64,000 bases of DNA from Pollutiaquabacter aromativorans (GCA_049177215.1 CP185379.1:2666001-2730000); one strand, 5' to 3'. Counted from the stretch's first letter, positions 45,393 through 53,179 are shown. Numbers and translations: made by a program. Notes: generated from the letters alone by a model not told the origin.

Positions 45393-45605
45393 ATAGTGAA
45401 TCCTGTCCGCCGAAGCTTTAGCGTAGGCGGGAGCGAATTTTACCTGCCGAAGCTTTAGCGTAGGCAGGAGCGAATAGCGAATAGCGAACAGCGAATAGTA
45501 AAAAGTGAATAGTGAATTTTACCTGCCGAAGCTTTTGCGTAGGCAGGAACAAATAGTAAAAAGTGAATCTTGTCCACCGATGCTTTTGCTTAGGTGGGAG
45601 TGGTA
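45393..45605 (+). repeat. GTGAATA heptamer array with four covarying hairpins
   Basis: The array starts at the sdhA stop codon with AATAGTGAAT. It contains four hairpin cores of 24-26 nt at 45407-45430 (CCGCC/GGCGG), 45443-45468 (CCTGCC/GGCAGG), 45522-45547 (CCTGCC/GGCAGG) and 45574-45597 (CCACC/GGTGG). They are joined by AGCGAAT/AGTGAAT/AGTAAAA heptamers. The stem changes are compensatory. 45606-45694 shows nothing further. Confidence 0.93.
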
Positions 45606-45694
45606 GAAATAGAATCCATTATTAATTCTAATAAAAGAAACAGCATCTATGGCGTTGTGAAAATGGGTGGGCGGTTGGAATCTTTGAAAAAAAG

Positions 45695-46066
45695 ATGATA
45701 CAAAGCTTCAAAGACCTCCAAATCTGGAACCGATCCGTTGACTTATCGATCGAGATCTATCAGGCAACTGCTACCTTCCCAAAATCTGAACTCTTCGGAC
45801 TAACCAGTCAGATACGCAGAGCAGGGGTTTCACCAGCAGCAAATATCGCTGAAGGCTGGAGCCGGAAAACCAGCAGAAGCTTTCACCACTTCCTCGATAT
45901 CTCCCGAGGATCACTCGCCGAACTCTATACGCACTTGGAAATATCCCGACGATTGGATTTCATTCCTGATCTCTCCGCCCAACGACTAATGGTCGAGAGT
46001 GACGAAATCAGCAAGATGATCCACGTCATGCAACTTAAAATAGACCCTCAACATAAGCTGAGATAA
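45695..46066 (+). CDS. Four-helix-bundle protein (23S rRNA intervening-sequence type)
   Basis: A 123-residue protein and a textbook member of the family: opening F-x-D-L-x-I-W (SFKDLQIWNRSVDL), FPKSELFGLTSQIRRAGVSPAANIAEG, FHHFLDISRGSLAELYTHL, and a final helix SDEISKMIHVMQL. It lies in the same direction between sdhA and sdhB, embedded in heptamer repeats. It therefore looks inserted into the sdh operon. It belongs to a different subgroup from the copy at 18096. Read-through from the sdh promoter is likely. Its role is unknown: the fold is shared with Avd, but I see no reverse transcriptase nearby. Confidence 0.92.
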   Translation: MIQSFKDLQIWNRSVDLSIEIYQATATFPKSELFGLTSQIRRAGVSPAANIAEGWSRKTSRSFHHFLDISRGSLAELYTHLEISRRLDFIPDLSAQRLMVESDEISKMIHVMQLKIDPQHKLR

Positions 46067-46103
46067 TAATCGGATCGAACCGCAGCAACTGCGATCCCAA
46101 ATA

Positions 46104-46137
46104 CTATTCGCTGTTCGCTATTCGCTATTCGCTCCGC
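46104..46137 (+). repeat. CTRTTCG heptamers upstream of sdhB
   Basis: About five units (CTATTCG, CTGTTCG, CTATTCG, CTATTCG, CTCCGCTCG) end 27 bp before the sdhB start codon. Orientation is opposite to the array that follows sdhA, so the two arrays frame the inserted four-helix-bundle gene as inverted repeats. Confidence 0.88.
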
Positions 46138-46163
46138 TCGAACCTGACTAAATAAACCAACAT

Positions 46164-46922
46164 ATGGCAGAAACCATCAACCTCAAACTGAAGATCTGGC
46201 GTCAGAAGAACCATTCTGACCGCGGAACCTTCGAACTTTACGACATGCCGGGCGTGAGTACGCACATGTCGTTTCTCGAGATGATGGACGTGTTGAACGA
46301 CCGCCTCATCCGGGAAGGAAAAGATCCGGTCGCGTTCGACCACGATTGCCGCGAAGGCATCTGCGGCATGTGCTCGATGTACATCAACGGCCGTGCACAC
46401 GGACCGCTGAAGGGCACCACGACCTGCCAGCTCCACATGCGCCACTTCTCCGACGGAGAAACGGTCACCATCGAACCCTGGCGCGCCGAGGCGTTCCCGG
46501 TCATCAAGGACCTGGTGGTCGACCGCACCGCCTTCGATAAGATCATCGCCGCCGGCGGTTATATCTCCGCCAATACCGGCAATGCTCCCGACGCCAACGC
46601 GATTCCGATCGAGAAGGCGAAGTCGGACGAAGCCTTCGACGCGGCCGCCTGCATCGGCTGCGGCGCCTGCGTGGCCTCCTGCAAGAACGCTTCCGGCATG
46701 CTGTTCCTCTCCGCAAAAGTCTCCCACCTCGCGCTGCTGCCGCAAGGCGAACCCGAGCGCCGCGAACGCGTGCTGAAGATGATCATCGCCCACGACGAAT
46801 CCGGCTTCGGCAGCTGCACCAACACCGGCGCCTGCGAAGCGGAATGTCCGAAAGGCATTTCCATCAGCCACATCGCCCGGATGAACCGGGAGTATGTGCG
46901 GGCGTCGTTGACGAAGGAGTGA
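46164..46922 (+). CDS. sdhB: Succinate dehydrogenase iron-sulfur subunit
   Basis: A 252-residue subunit that carries electrons from FAD to the membrane hemes. Three clusters can be read. The [2Fe-2S] site is CREGICGMCSMY plus TTTC. The [4Fe-4S] ligands are in CIGCGACVASCKN and ECPKGI. The [3Fe-4S] ligands include CTNTGACEAEC. Length is normal. In Bacteroidota it normally follows sdhA directly; here a repeat array and a four-helix-bundle gene intervene. No new promoter is evident, so it probably depends on read-through. Heptamer repeats also follow it. Confidence 0.96.
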   Translation: MAETINLKLKIWRQKNHSDRGTFELYDMPGVSTHMSFLEMMDVLNDRLIREGKDPVAFDHDCREGICGMCSMYINGRAHGPLKGTTTCQLHMRHFSDGETVTIEPWRAEAFPVIKDLVVDRTAFDKIIAAGGYISANTGNAPDANAIPIEKAKSDEAFDAAACIGCGACVASCKNASGMLFLSAKVSHLALLPQGEPERRERVLKMIIAHDESGFGSCTNTGACEAECPKGISISHIARMNREYVRASLTKE

Positions 46923-46923
46923 G

Positions 46924-47010
46924 GTTAGTGAAGAGTGAATAGTGAACAGTGAACAGTGAATAGCGAATCCTGCCTGCCGAAGCTTTAGTGTAGGCGGGAG
47001 CGAACAGTCA
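46924..47010 (+). repeat. GTGAACA heptamer array with hairpin core after sdhB
   Basis: AGTGAAG/AGTGAAT/AGTGAAC units start right after the sdhB stop codon. They lead to a core (CTGCCGAAGCTTTAGTGTAG with GGCGG) near 46972-46998, then AGCGAAC/AGTCAAT units. Confidence 0.9.
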
Positions 47011-47084
47011 ATAGCGATTAGTTTATTGAGATTGGATTTTGAAGTCAAAGCGTTAGACGTTTTAATTGCTACAAGAATTCAAGC

Positions 47085-47120
47085 CAACAAAAAAGCCCCG
47101 CATGCGGGGCTTTTTTGTTG
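47085..47120. terminator. Bidirectional terminator, perfect 36-bp palindrome
   Basis: A perfect palindrome centred at 47102/47103: a GC-rich core (GCCCCGCATGCGGGGC) flanked by A6 and T6. It has a U tract on both strands and lies between the convergent sdhB (+) and the cytochrome-like gene (-). Confidence 0.93.
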
Positions 47121-47122
47121 TT

Positions 47123-47210
47123 GCCTTACTGTTCACTGTTTACTGTTCACTGTTCACCAAAACACTATTCGCTATTCACTATTGGCTATTCGCTACTGTT
47201 CACTGTTCAC
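47123..47210 (-). repeat. CTRTTCR heptamer array at the 3' end of the cytochrome-like gene
   Basis: TACTGTT/CACTGTT units, a spacer (CACCAAAACA), CTATTCG/CTATTCA units and CACTGTT units run into the gene at 47207. Its stop codon TGA is part of the last unit. There is no hairpin core in this copy. Confidence 0.88.
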
Positions 47211-47638
47211 TCCTTAATCGCCAACTTCCGGATCCGGCTCACCGGCCCCGGACAATGTTGCGAATGACAGGCCAGGCAGGTATTGACGACGTTGTTGTAG
47301 TTCTCCGTGAGTTCTTCCGGCTTGCTGGCGAGGAAGGACTTTACGGACTTCAGATAAATGTCGGCGAACACCGGGAAGGCTTCGGTCTTGGTCTCCGCGT
47401 CGGTCGGCTTGGCGGTGTTGATCTTGTCGATCTCCGTCGGATAGTTGCGGTCGTTGAGTTTCCCTTCCAGTACGCCGGGACGCGCGTCCACGAGCTGCTT
47501 CTCCATGCGGCGCATGAGCAGGGAAAGCTCGCTCGATCCGTTCGGATTGCGATCCTGCACCGGTTCCTGCGGCGTCATCCAGGACGACAGCAAGACGACC
47601 GATGCGACAACGAGGGAAGAGATCCAGTGCTTATTCAT
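47207..47638 (-). CDS. Small periplasmic c-type cytochrome-like protein
   Basis: 143 residues starting MNKHWISSLVVASVVLLSS, a signal peptide or anchor. There is one heme-c motif near the C-terminus (CLACHSQHC). The region before it is helical (FADIYLKSVKSFLASKPEEL), typical of small cytochrome c proteins, though the overall order, with heme close to the end, resembles cytochrome c'-type bundles. The start at 47638 overlaps the stop of the DUF4920 gene (ATGAATAA), so the two are translationally coupled. The longer upstream frame is only the shadow of the DUF4920 gene. Role in electron transfer is inferred. Confidence 0.8.
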   Translation of the reverse strand: MNKHWISSLVVASVVLLSSWMTPQEPVQDRNPNGSSELSLLMRRMEKQLVDARPGVLEGKLNDRNYPTEIDKINTAKPTDAETKTEAFPVFADIYLKSVKSFLASKPEELTENYNNVVNTCLACHSQHCPGPVSRIRKLAIKE

Positions 47639-48092
47639 AGAGCAATACGCCGTCGGCTTCGAACGAAAGTGATTTCTCTTCTTCCGTGATCTTTTCGATT
47701 TCTTCCTTCGACTTACCCGCGTCCTGGGCATAGTGGCGAAGCTCTTCCACCGTCGTGACCTCGTAGGTAGCGACGCCGTTCAACACCAGTTTCTTGCCCG
47801 CGCAATCCTTCGGCAGGAAGAAGCCGTAGTCTTTGAAACGGATCATCATCGTTTCGCCATTGCCGACGTCCATCTTCGCCCAGCAGCCTTTCTTCTGGCA
47901 GACTTCGTTGACCGTTCCGGTGATTTTCGCCTGGACGTTTTCTTTCCCTTTCAGGAGCTCCGGCAGCTTGGATGCCTCCATGGCATTGTCGGCCGTGATC
48001 TTTTCGCCGAACGACTTCGGTTCGGACTGTTTCTGTGCGCTGACCGCCAAAGTCGTGACGACCAGTAGGAGCAGGGTGATGATTCGTTTCAT
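47631..48092 (-). CDS. DUF4920 domain protein, periplasmic
   Basis: 153 residues. Signal peptide MKRIITLLLLVVTTLAVSAQ, then a small beta-barrel-like domain with GTVNEVCQKKGCWAKMDVGNGE and MIRFKDYGFFLPKDCAGKKLVLNG. This Cys-x4-Cys-W plus F-(K/R)-D-Y-x-F-F-(V/L)-P set is typical of the DUF4920 family of Bacteroidota. The start at 48092 is set by the signal peptide and by a -7 element that overlaps the earlier ATG at 48113. It is the first gene of a two-gene operon with the cytochrome-like protein. Confidence 0.88.
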   Translation of the reverse strand: MKRIITLLLLVVTTLAVSAQKQSEPKSFGEKITADNAMEASKLPELLKGKENVQAKITGTVNEVCQKKGCWAKMDVGNGETMMIRFKDYGFFLPKDCAGKKLVLNGVATYEVTTVEELRHYAQDAGKSKEEIEKITEEEKSLSFEADGVLLYE

Positions 48093-48110
48093 GATCGGTT
48101 TTTCGTTAAA

Positions 48111-48118
48111 CAAAGTTA
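48111..48118 (-). promoter_or_regulatory. -7 element for the DUF4920/cytochrome operon
   Basis: TAACTTTG on the - strand matches TAnnTTTG exactly and ends 18 bp before the start codon at 48092. A divergent near-match (TATTTTTA, about 48159) could serve the M1 peptidase gene. Confidence 0.65.
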
Positions 48119-48169
48119 GCCAATTTACCCGGAAGGGGCCGCCTTCCGCCGGATTGCTATTTTTACGGC

Positions 48170-50032
48170 ATGATCAAACGACTGGCCCCCTGGATCTTTT
48201 CTGCGCTTTTTGCAGCCTGCGCTTCCAAAAAAGAGGCCAACCATGAAAAAACGTTCATGACTACTCAAGATCCGCACACCTTCGCACAACCCGATTCCGC
48301 CCGGATGACCCACCTGAGCCTCGACCTCACGGTCGACTTCAAACGCCAGGTCCTGGAGGGCACCGCTACCTGCTCCGTGGACGTCCAGCCGGGCAGTACC
48401 AGTGTCATCTTCGATACGCGCGACCTCCACATTGCATCGGTCGCCGTTGACGGACAACCGGTTCAGGATTTCCAACTCGGCGATTCCGTCGAATACCTCG
48501 GACAAGCCTTGCACGTACCGGTAACCACCGGTAAACATTCCGTCTCGATACGCTATTCGACATCCCCACAAGCTTCAGCGCTGCAGTGGTTGAGTCCGCA
48601 GCAGACCGCCGGGAAAAAGTACCCTTTCCTGTTTACCCAGTCGCAGGCGATCCTCGCTCGCACCTGGGCGCCGGTACAGGATAGTCCGGGCATCCGTTTC
48701 ACCTATGACGCGACCCTTCATGTACCCGACGGGCTGATGGCCGTGATGAGCGCCGAAAACCCGACTGCCCGATCGAAAGACGGTGTGTACCGATTCAAGA
48801 TGGAGCAGGCGATCCCCGCTTACCTGCTCGCGCTGGCGGTCGGTGATTTCGACTACCACCGCTACGATGATCGTTCGGGTGTTTACGCCGAGCCCGCCAC
48901 CCTGCCGATGGCCGCCGACGAATTCACCGACCTGCCGAAGATGATCACGGCCGCCGAGCAATTGTACGGACCGTATGCCTGGGGACGTTACGACCTCATC
49001 ATCCTGCCGCCCTCCTTCCCCTTCGGCGGCATGGAAAATCCGCGCGTCACCTTTGCCACGCCGACCATCATCGCCGGCGATAAGTCCCTCACCACGCTGG
49101 TGGCGCACGAGCTGGCGCACTCTTGGAGCGGCAACCTGGTGACGAACGCGACCTGGAACGACTTCTGGCTCAACGAAGGCTTCACGGTGTATTTCGAGAA
49201 CCGGATCATGGAAGCCTTGTACGGAAAAGATTTCGCCGACATGCAACGACGGCTCGGTCAAGACGACCTGCTCGAAACCGTCAAAGACCTTGGCGCATCC
49301 AATCCGGATACCCGACTCAAACTGGATCTCAAAGGCCGCGACCCCGACGAAGGCGTGAGCGATATCGCCTATGAAAAAGGTAACAACCTCCTGCTGGTGA
49401 TCGAACAATACACCGGCCGGGAAAAGTGGGACCGCTTCCTCAACGACTACTTCCGCAAACACGCGTTCAGCACGATGAACACCGAGGCATTCCTCGAAGA
49501 ACTGCGCGCGGGCTTGTTTGCCAATGATCCCAACGGCTGGGACTCGCTGAAGATCGAGGCATGGGTTTACCAGCCCGGCCTGCCGGCGAATATGCTGCGC
49601 ATCGAATCGGAACGCTTCAGCAAAGTTGAAAAAGTGATAGCCGACTGGAAAGGCGGCGTTGCGCCGACAAAGGAAGCCACCAACGGCTGGAGCGCGTTCG
49701 AATGGGTGCACTTCCTCCGCTCCCTGCCCGACAGTCTTCCGCACGACGATCTACGCTACCTCGACCAGACGTTCGGGTTCTCCCGGACGGGCAACAACGA
49801 GATCCTGTTCAGCTGGATGGAATACTGCATCCGTGATCGCTACACCGCAATCTATCCGGCACTGGAAGCTTTCCTCAACGAAGTCGGCCGCAGGAAATAC
49901 GTCAAGCCACTCTTCCAGGCACTGCTGCAAACTCCCGAAGGAAAGATCGAAGCAAAAAAAATCTACGCCGCCGCCCGACCGAATTATCATTTCATTACAC
50001 AGGCAACGGTGGATGAGTTGATGGCGGAATGA
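48170..50032 (+). CDS. M1 family metallopeptidase (leukotriene A4 hydrolase-like), lipoprotein
   Basis: A 620-residue zinc aminopeptidase. The N-terminus is a lipoprotein signal (MIKRLAPWIFSALFAAC). A beta-sandwich domain follows, then the catalytic domain with the exopeptidase motif GGMEN and the zinc site HELAH (313-317) with the third ligand E336 in NEGFT. The C-terminal helical domain has the arrangement of LTA4 hydrolase-type aminopeptidases. It should trim N-terminal residues from peptides at the cell envelope. With the DUF885 and M49 proteins nearby it forms a set of extracytoplasmic peptidases. The stop codon is followed directly by GGGACGA-type repeats. Confidence 0.94.
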   Translation: MIKRLAPWIFSALFAACASKKEANHEKTFMTTQDPHTFAQPDSARMTHLSLDLTVDFKRQVLEGTATCSVDVQPGSTSVIFDTRDLHIASVAVDGQPVQDFQLGDSVEYLGQALHVPVTTGKHSVSIRYSTSPQASALQWLSPQQTAGKKYPFLFTQSQAILARTWAPVQDSPGIRFTYDATLHVPDGLMAVMSAENPTARSKDGVYRFKMEQAIPAYLLALAVGDFDYHRYDDRSGVYAEPATLPMAADEFTDLPKMITAAEQLYGPYAWGRYDLIILPPSFPFGGMENPRVTFATPTIIAGDKSLTTLVAHELAHSWSGNLVTNATWNDFWLNEGFTVYFENRIMEALYGKDFADMQRRLGQDDLLETVKDLGASNPDTRLKLDLKGRDPDEGVSDIAYEKGNNLLLVIEQYTGREKWDRFLNDYFRKHAFSTMNTEAFLEELRAGLFANDPNGWDSLKIEAWVYQPGLPANMLRIESERFSKVEKVIADWKGGVAPTKEATNGWSAFEWVHFLRSLPDSLPHDDLRYLDQTFGFSRTGNNEILFSWMEYCIRDRYTAIYPALEAFLNEVGRRKYVKPLFQALLQTPEGKIEAKKIYAAARPNYHFITQATVDELMAE

Positions 50033-50101
50033 GGGACGAGGGGCGTGGGACGAGGTGCGTGGTGCGAGGTGCGAGGTGCGAGGAGCGAGGAGCGAGGAGC
50101 A
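50033..50101 (+). repeat. GAGGTGC/GGGACGA heptamer array
   Basis: GAGGGAC, GAGGGGC, GTGGGAC, GAGGTGC, GTGGTGC, GAGGTGC, GAGGTGC, GAGGAGC, GAGGAGC, GAGGAGC: ten 7-bp units starting at the stop codon of the M1 peptidase gene. Confidence 0.92.
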
Positions 50102-50187
50102 AATTGATACAGGCAAAATATTCAGCGAGGTCAGAGGCCAGGCGTTGAGACGTTTAGATGACGTGATCATTTTCTAGGAATGTCTAT

Positions 50188-50249
50188 CATCGGCCATGCC
50201 ATCCCGGAAGGCGTTCCATGGAACGTATTCCGGGATGGTAATGCCGATG
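50188..50249. repeat. 62-nt near-perfect hairpin
   Basis: Three nested paired blocks share one centre (50218/50219). They are CATCGGC with GCCGATG, an 11-bp stem CCATCCCGGAA with TTCCGGGATGG, and the inner palindrome CGTTCCATGGAACG. Small internal loops separate them. No T tract follows. 50102-50187 and 50250-50433 hold nothing else I can name; a short open frame over this site (50180-50398) has no domain and is not called. Confidence 0.75.
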
Positions 50250-50433
50250 AAGACGCATGTTGCAAAGCTCGATATCGGATAAAAATAATTGGGGAGCACA
50301 ACACGCACACGCTACTCGCCAGCGGTCCCGTGTTCTCTCGTCATGTAAACGTTCGTCCGCTTATCAGCCAGATACGTGACGAGATCACCCGGGGCTAGAC
50401 CGGAACGGTCTTCTTCGCCTCAACAGCAGGCCG

Positions 50434-50762
50434 GATTCGCTATTCACTCCCACCTTCGCAAAAGCTCCGGCGGGCAGGATTCACTGTTTACTGTTCACTG
50501 TTCACCAAAAAACTATTCGCTGTTCGCTATTCGCTCCTGCCTACGCTAAAGCTTCAGCAGGTAAAATTCGCTCCCGCCTACGCTAAAGCTCCGGCGGGCA
50601 GGATTCACTCCCGCCTACGCTAAAGCTACGGCGGGCAGGATTCACTGTTCACCAAAAAACTATTCGCTATTCGCTGTTCGCTATTCGCTCCTGCCTACGC
50701 AAAAGCTCCGGCGGCAGGATTCACTATTCACTATTCACTGTTTACTGTTCACTGTTCACTCT
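50434..50762 (-). repeat. Large CTRTTCR array with five hairpin cores
   Basis: Heptamers (CTATTCR, CACTGTT, TACTGTT) alternate with five cores of the CCYGCCTACGCTAAAGCTYC type near 50449-50475, 50536-50561, 50572-50597, 50609-50635 and 50690-50714. A spacer GTTCACCAAAAAACTATTCG occurs twice (about 50501 and 50647). The array enters the 3' end of the DUF885 gene: its last residues SEQ and stop codon are read from AGTGAACAGTGA. Confidence 0.93.
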
Positions 50763-52596
50763 TTTTCTGCTCGATCCAAACCCTCACCTGCTCACCCAGA
50801 ATATTCAACGGAAGCGGTCCGTTGGTGAGAATGACGTCGTGGAACTCGCGGAGGTCGAATTTCGGGCCGAGTTCGCGCTGTGCCATTGCGCGTAATTCGA
50901 GGATACGCAGCATGCCGATCTTGTAGCCGGTCGCCTGTCCGGGCCAAACGATGTACCGGTCGATCTCCTTGCGGCAATCGCCTTCGGGATTCGGCGTGTT
51001 TTTCAAAAAGTACTCGAACGCTTGTGCGCGCGTCCATTTCTTGTAGTGAATGCCGACATCTACTACGAGCCGTGCAGCGCGGAAGACCTCGTTGGACAAA
51101 CGGCCGAAATCGGAGTACGGGTCTTTGTAGAAACCGATCTCCTTCGGCACCAACTCCGAGTACAGCGCCCAACCTTCCACGTACGCGACATTGCCGCCGT
51201 GGCGGCGGAACTTCGGAACACCTTTCAGCTCCTGCGCGATGGCGATCTGCATATGGTGACCCGGTATGCCTTCATGATACGCCAACGCCTCCGCCTGGTA
51301 GATCGGCTGGTCCTTCATGTTGTACAGGTTGATGTAGTAGGTGCCGGGACGTTTGCCGTCCTCCGAAGGATCTTCGTAAAACGCGCCACCCGCCGACTGC
51401 TCCCGGAATGGTTCCACCGGCTTGACGACAATCGTCGCCTTCGGTTTGGTAACGAACAATTCGTCGAGGTGCTGCCGCATGGTATCGATGATGCCGGTAG
51501 CCAACAAGCGGTAATTTTCTTTTCCCTCCCGCGTGTCGGGAAAATAGAACTTGGGATCATCCCGCAGGTAGGAAAAGAAAGCGCTGATATTGTGGTCGCG
51601 CCATTTCACCTGTTCCATGATCTTGCGCATCTCGTCGTGAATGCGCTTCACTTCCCGGAGGCCCGTATCGAATACCTGCTCCGGGGTCATGTTCGTAGTC
51701 GTGGTCTTCTCAAGCGCATGACGATAGAACTCATTCCCCTTCGGGAACTTCCACGCGCCGTCGTCATCCTTGGCCCGCTTCTCCTGTTCCTTCAGATAGG
51801 CCATGAGTCGTTCATACGCCGGCTTCACGACTTCCACCAATGCACGGGAAGCTTCACCCTGCAATCGGGCGATCTTCGAACCGTCGATACCTTTCAGCGC
51901 TGACAGCTTTTTCGAGAAGTCCTCATACAACGGACATTTACCGCTACCGCTGAACGGATAACCGCTGATCAAGTTGTTACAGTCGTTCAGGACCATCGGA
52001 TAGACAAATCGCGGAGGAATGATCCCAAGGCTGTCACGTACCCGCAATCCATCCAGGACCTGATCCATCAACGGTCCGATTCCCTTCAACCGTTGCACAT
52101 ACGCTTCCGCGTCCCCGATGGAATCGATCCGGTGCATGTTGATCAGGAATGCCGGAATACCCGATTGAACGCCGTCCATCTGGTTCACCGGATAATTGTG
52201 ATAGCGCCACGGAAACGCGTCGAACAGTTCCTGCGCGTCGTGTTCGAACAAGCGGTAACTGAGTCGCGCCTGATCGTCCAGCTTGTCGAATTCGACCGTC
52301 TTCTTCAACTCCTCCAACTGCCGGCGCGCAAGTTCATTTCGCTTCACCTGAAACGAATCCGAACGATCGGTCCACTGACCGTAATCCTGCTTGATCCCGA
52401 GGTAGGTTTGCAGTTCGGGATCCATATCGACCATCTCGTCGAAGCAACGATCGAAGAAGGCATTCGCCTTGGCGGACTCCGCGGTAACTTCCTCCGGTGT
52501 GAATTTTTTAACAGATGACTTCGAATCCTGACGGCAGGATGAAGCGAATAAAATCAGTAATAGAAACGTTAAACGAAGGGGATTAGCTGCTGCCAA
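50749..52596 (-). CDS. DUF885 family zinc peptidase-like lipoprotein
   Basis: I choose the TTG at 52596: it gives a perfect lipoprotein signal (LAAANPLRLTFLLLILFASSC) and lies about 20 bp after a -7 element, while the ATG codons further upstream lie beyond that promoter. The result is 615 residues. The family hallmark is HEGIPGHHMQIA, an HExxxHH metal site within QAEALAYHEG, with a downstream E (EGWALYSE). DUF885 proteins are predicted metallopeptidases of M32/M3-like fold. The C-terminal SEQ and the stop codon are made by a heptamer repeat. Confidence 0.9.
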   Translation of the reverse strand: MAAANPLRLTFLLLILFASSCRQDSKSSVKKFTPEEVTAESAKANAFFDRCFDEMVDMDPELQTYLGIKQDYGQWTDRSDSFQVKRNELARRQLEELKKTVEFDKLDDQARLSYRLFEHDAQELFDAFPWRYHNYPVNQMDGVQSGIPAFLINMHRIDSIGDAEAYVQRLKGIGPLMDQVLDGLRVRDSLGIIPPRFVYPMVLNDCNNLISGYPFSGSGKCPLYEDFSKKLSALKGIDGSKIARLQGEASRALVEVVKPAYERLMAYLKEQEKRAKDDDGAWKFPKGNEFYRHALEKTTTTNMTPEQVFDTGLREVKRIHDEMRKIMEQVKWRDHNISAFFSYLRDDPKFYFPDTREGKENYRLLATGIIDTMRQHLDELFVTKPKATIVVKPVEPFREQSAGGAFYEDPSEDGKRPGTYYINLYNMKDQPIYQAEALAYHEGIPGHHMQIAIAQELKGVPKFRRHGGNVAYVEGWALYSELVPKEIGFYKDPYSDFGRLSNEVFRAARLVVDVGIHYKKWTRAQAFEYFLKNTPNPEGDCRKEIDRYIVWPGQATGYKIGMLRILELRAMAQRELGPKFDLREFHDVILTNGPLPLNILGEQVRVWIEQKKSEQ

Positions 52597-52601
52597 TGCT
52601 T

Positions 52602-52609
52602 TATTTTTG
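52602..52609 (+). promoter_or_regulatory. -7 element for the 52640 gene
   Basis: TATTTTTG matches TAnnTTTG and lies 30 bp before the ATG at 52640. It sits inside the leader of the divergent DUF885 gene. Confidence 0.6.
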
Positions 52610-52618
52610 AATGTCGAA

Positions 52619-52626
52619 CAAAGATA
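52619..52626 (-). promoter_or_regulatory. -7 element for the DUF885 gene
   Basis: TATCTTTG on the - strand matches TAnnTTTG and ends 22 bp before the TTG start at 52596. It interlocks with the + strand element at 52602-52609, so the two promoters should compete. Confidence 0.62.
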
Positions 52627-52639
52627 AGGGACGAACGCC

Positions 52640-53176
52640 ATGGCCAGACTCAAAAAATCGAAAAGTATCCTCCGACTGGTTTTCATAACCGCCCTCCTGC
52701 TCTGCTCAACAGTTCATGGGCGCGCGCAAGGCGGCTATAAGACCGGACTCGGCTTTCGCCTTTCCGGTGTCACCTCCGGCATTTCCATCAAGCATTTTAC
52801 CGGCGGTACCGGCGCGATCGAAGGGATCATCGGCTTTCGTTATCACAGTTGGATCATCACCGGGCTGTACGAAAAGCACCAGGCCATTCCGAATGCGGAA
52901 GGCTTGTCTTGGTTCTACGGCGGAGGCGCGCACATCGGATTCTACGACGAAGGTTACCGTTACTATTATTACAAAGTGCGTGGCAATAAATACGTGATCG
53001 TCGACGAAGATCGAAACGAACGCATGGCGCTGGGCGCGGATTTCATTCTGGGAATGGAATACAAGTTCAAAAACGCTCCCATCACGATCGGGCTCGACGC
53101 CAAACCGTTCATCGACATTGTACCGGATTTTTCCGGCTATTGGGACGCGGCACTTTCCTTCCGCTTTACGCTTTGA
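52640..53176 (+). CDS. Secreted outer-membrane beta-barrel-like protein
   Basis: 178 residues. A signal peptide (ILRLVFITALLLCSTVHGRAQ) is followed by alternating strands rich in Gly and aromatic residues (TGLGFRLSGVTSGISIKHF, IIGFRYHSWIITGLYEKH, LSWFYGGGAHIGFYDEG). It ends with the Phe-containing motif SFRFTL expected of outer-membrane barrels recognised by BamA. A small 8-strand barrel fits the length. An unusual insertion RYYYYKVRGNKYVIVDED is seen mid-protein. It is 3 bp from the acetyltransferase gene, so the two form an operon. Confidence 0.78.
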   Translation: MARLKKSKSILRLVFITALLLCSTVHGRAQGGYKTGLGFRLSGVTSGISIKHFTGGTGAIEGIIGFRYHSWIITGLYEKHQAIPNAEGLSWFYGGGAHIGFYDEGYRYYYYKVRGNKYVIVDEDRNERMALGADFILGMEYKFKNAPITIGLDAKPFIDIVPDFSGYWDAALSFRFTL

Positions 53177-53179
53177 TGC

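Noticed and set aside
45695..46066. Diversity-generating retroelement (Avd-like four-helix protein)
   Set aside because: No reverse transcriptase, template repeat or variable repeat is visible anywhere in the window, and the protein fits the 23S-IVS-type family better.
48242..50032. Downstream ATG start for the M1 peptidase
   Set aside because: The start at 48170 gives a lipoprotein signal with Cys, which the later ATG would remove.
50180..50398. 72-codon + strand frame
   Set aside because: It covers a 62-nt hairpin, has no domain, signal or promoter, and codon use is unconvincing.
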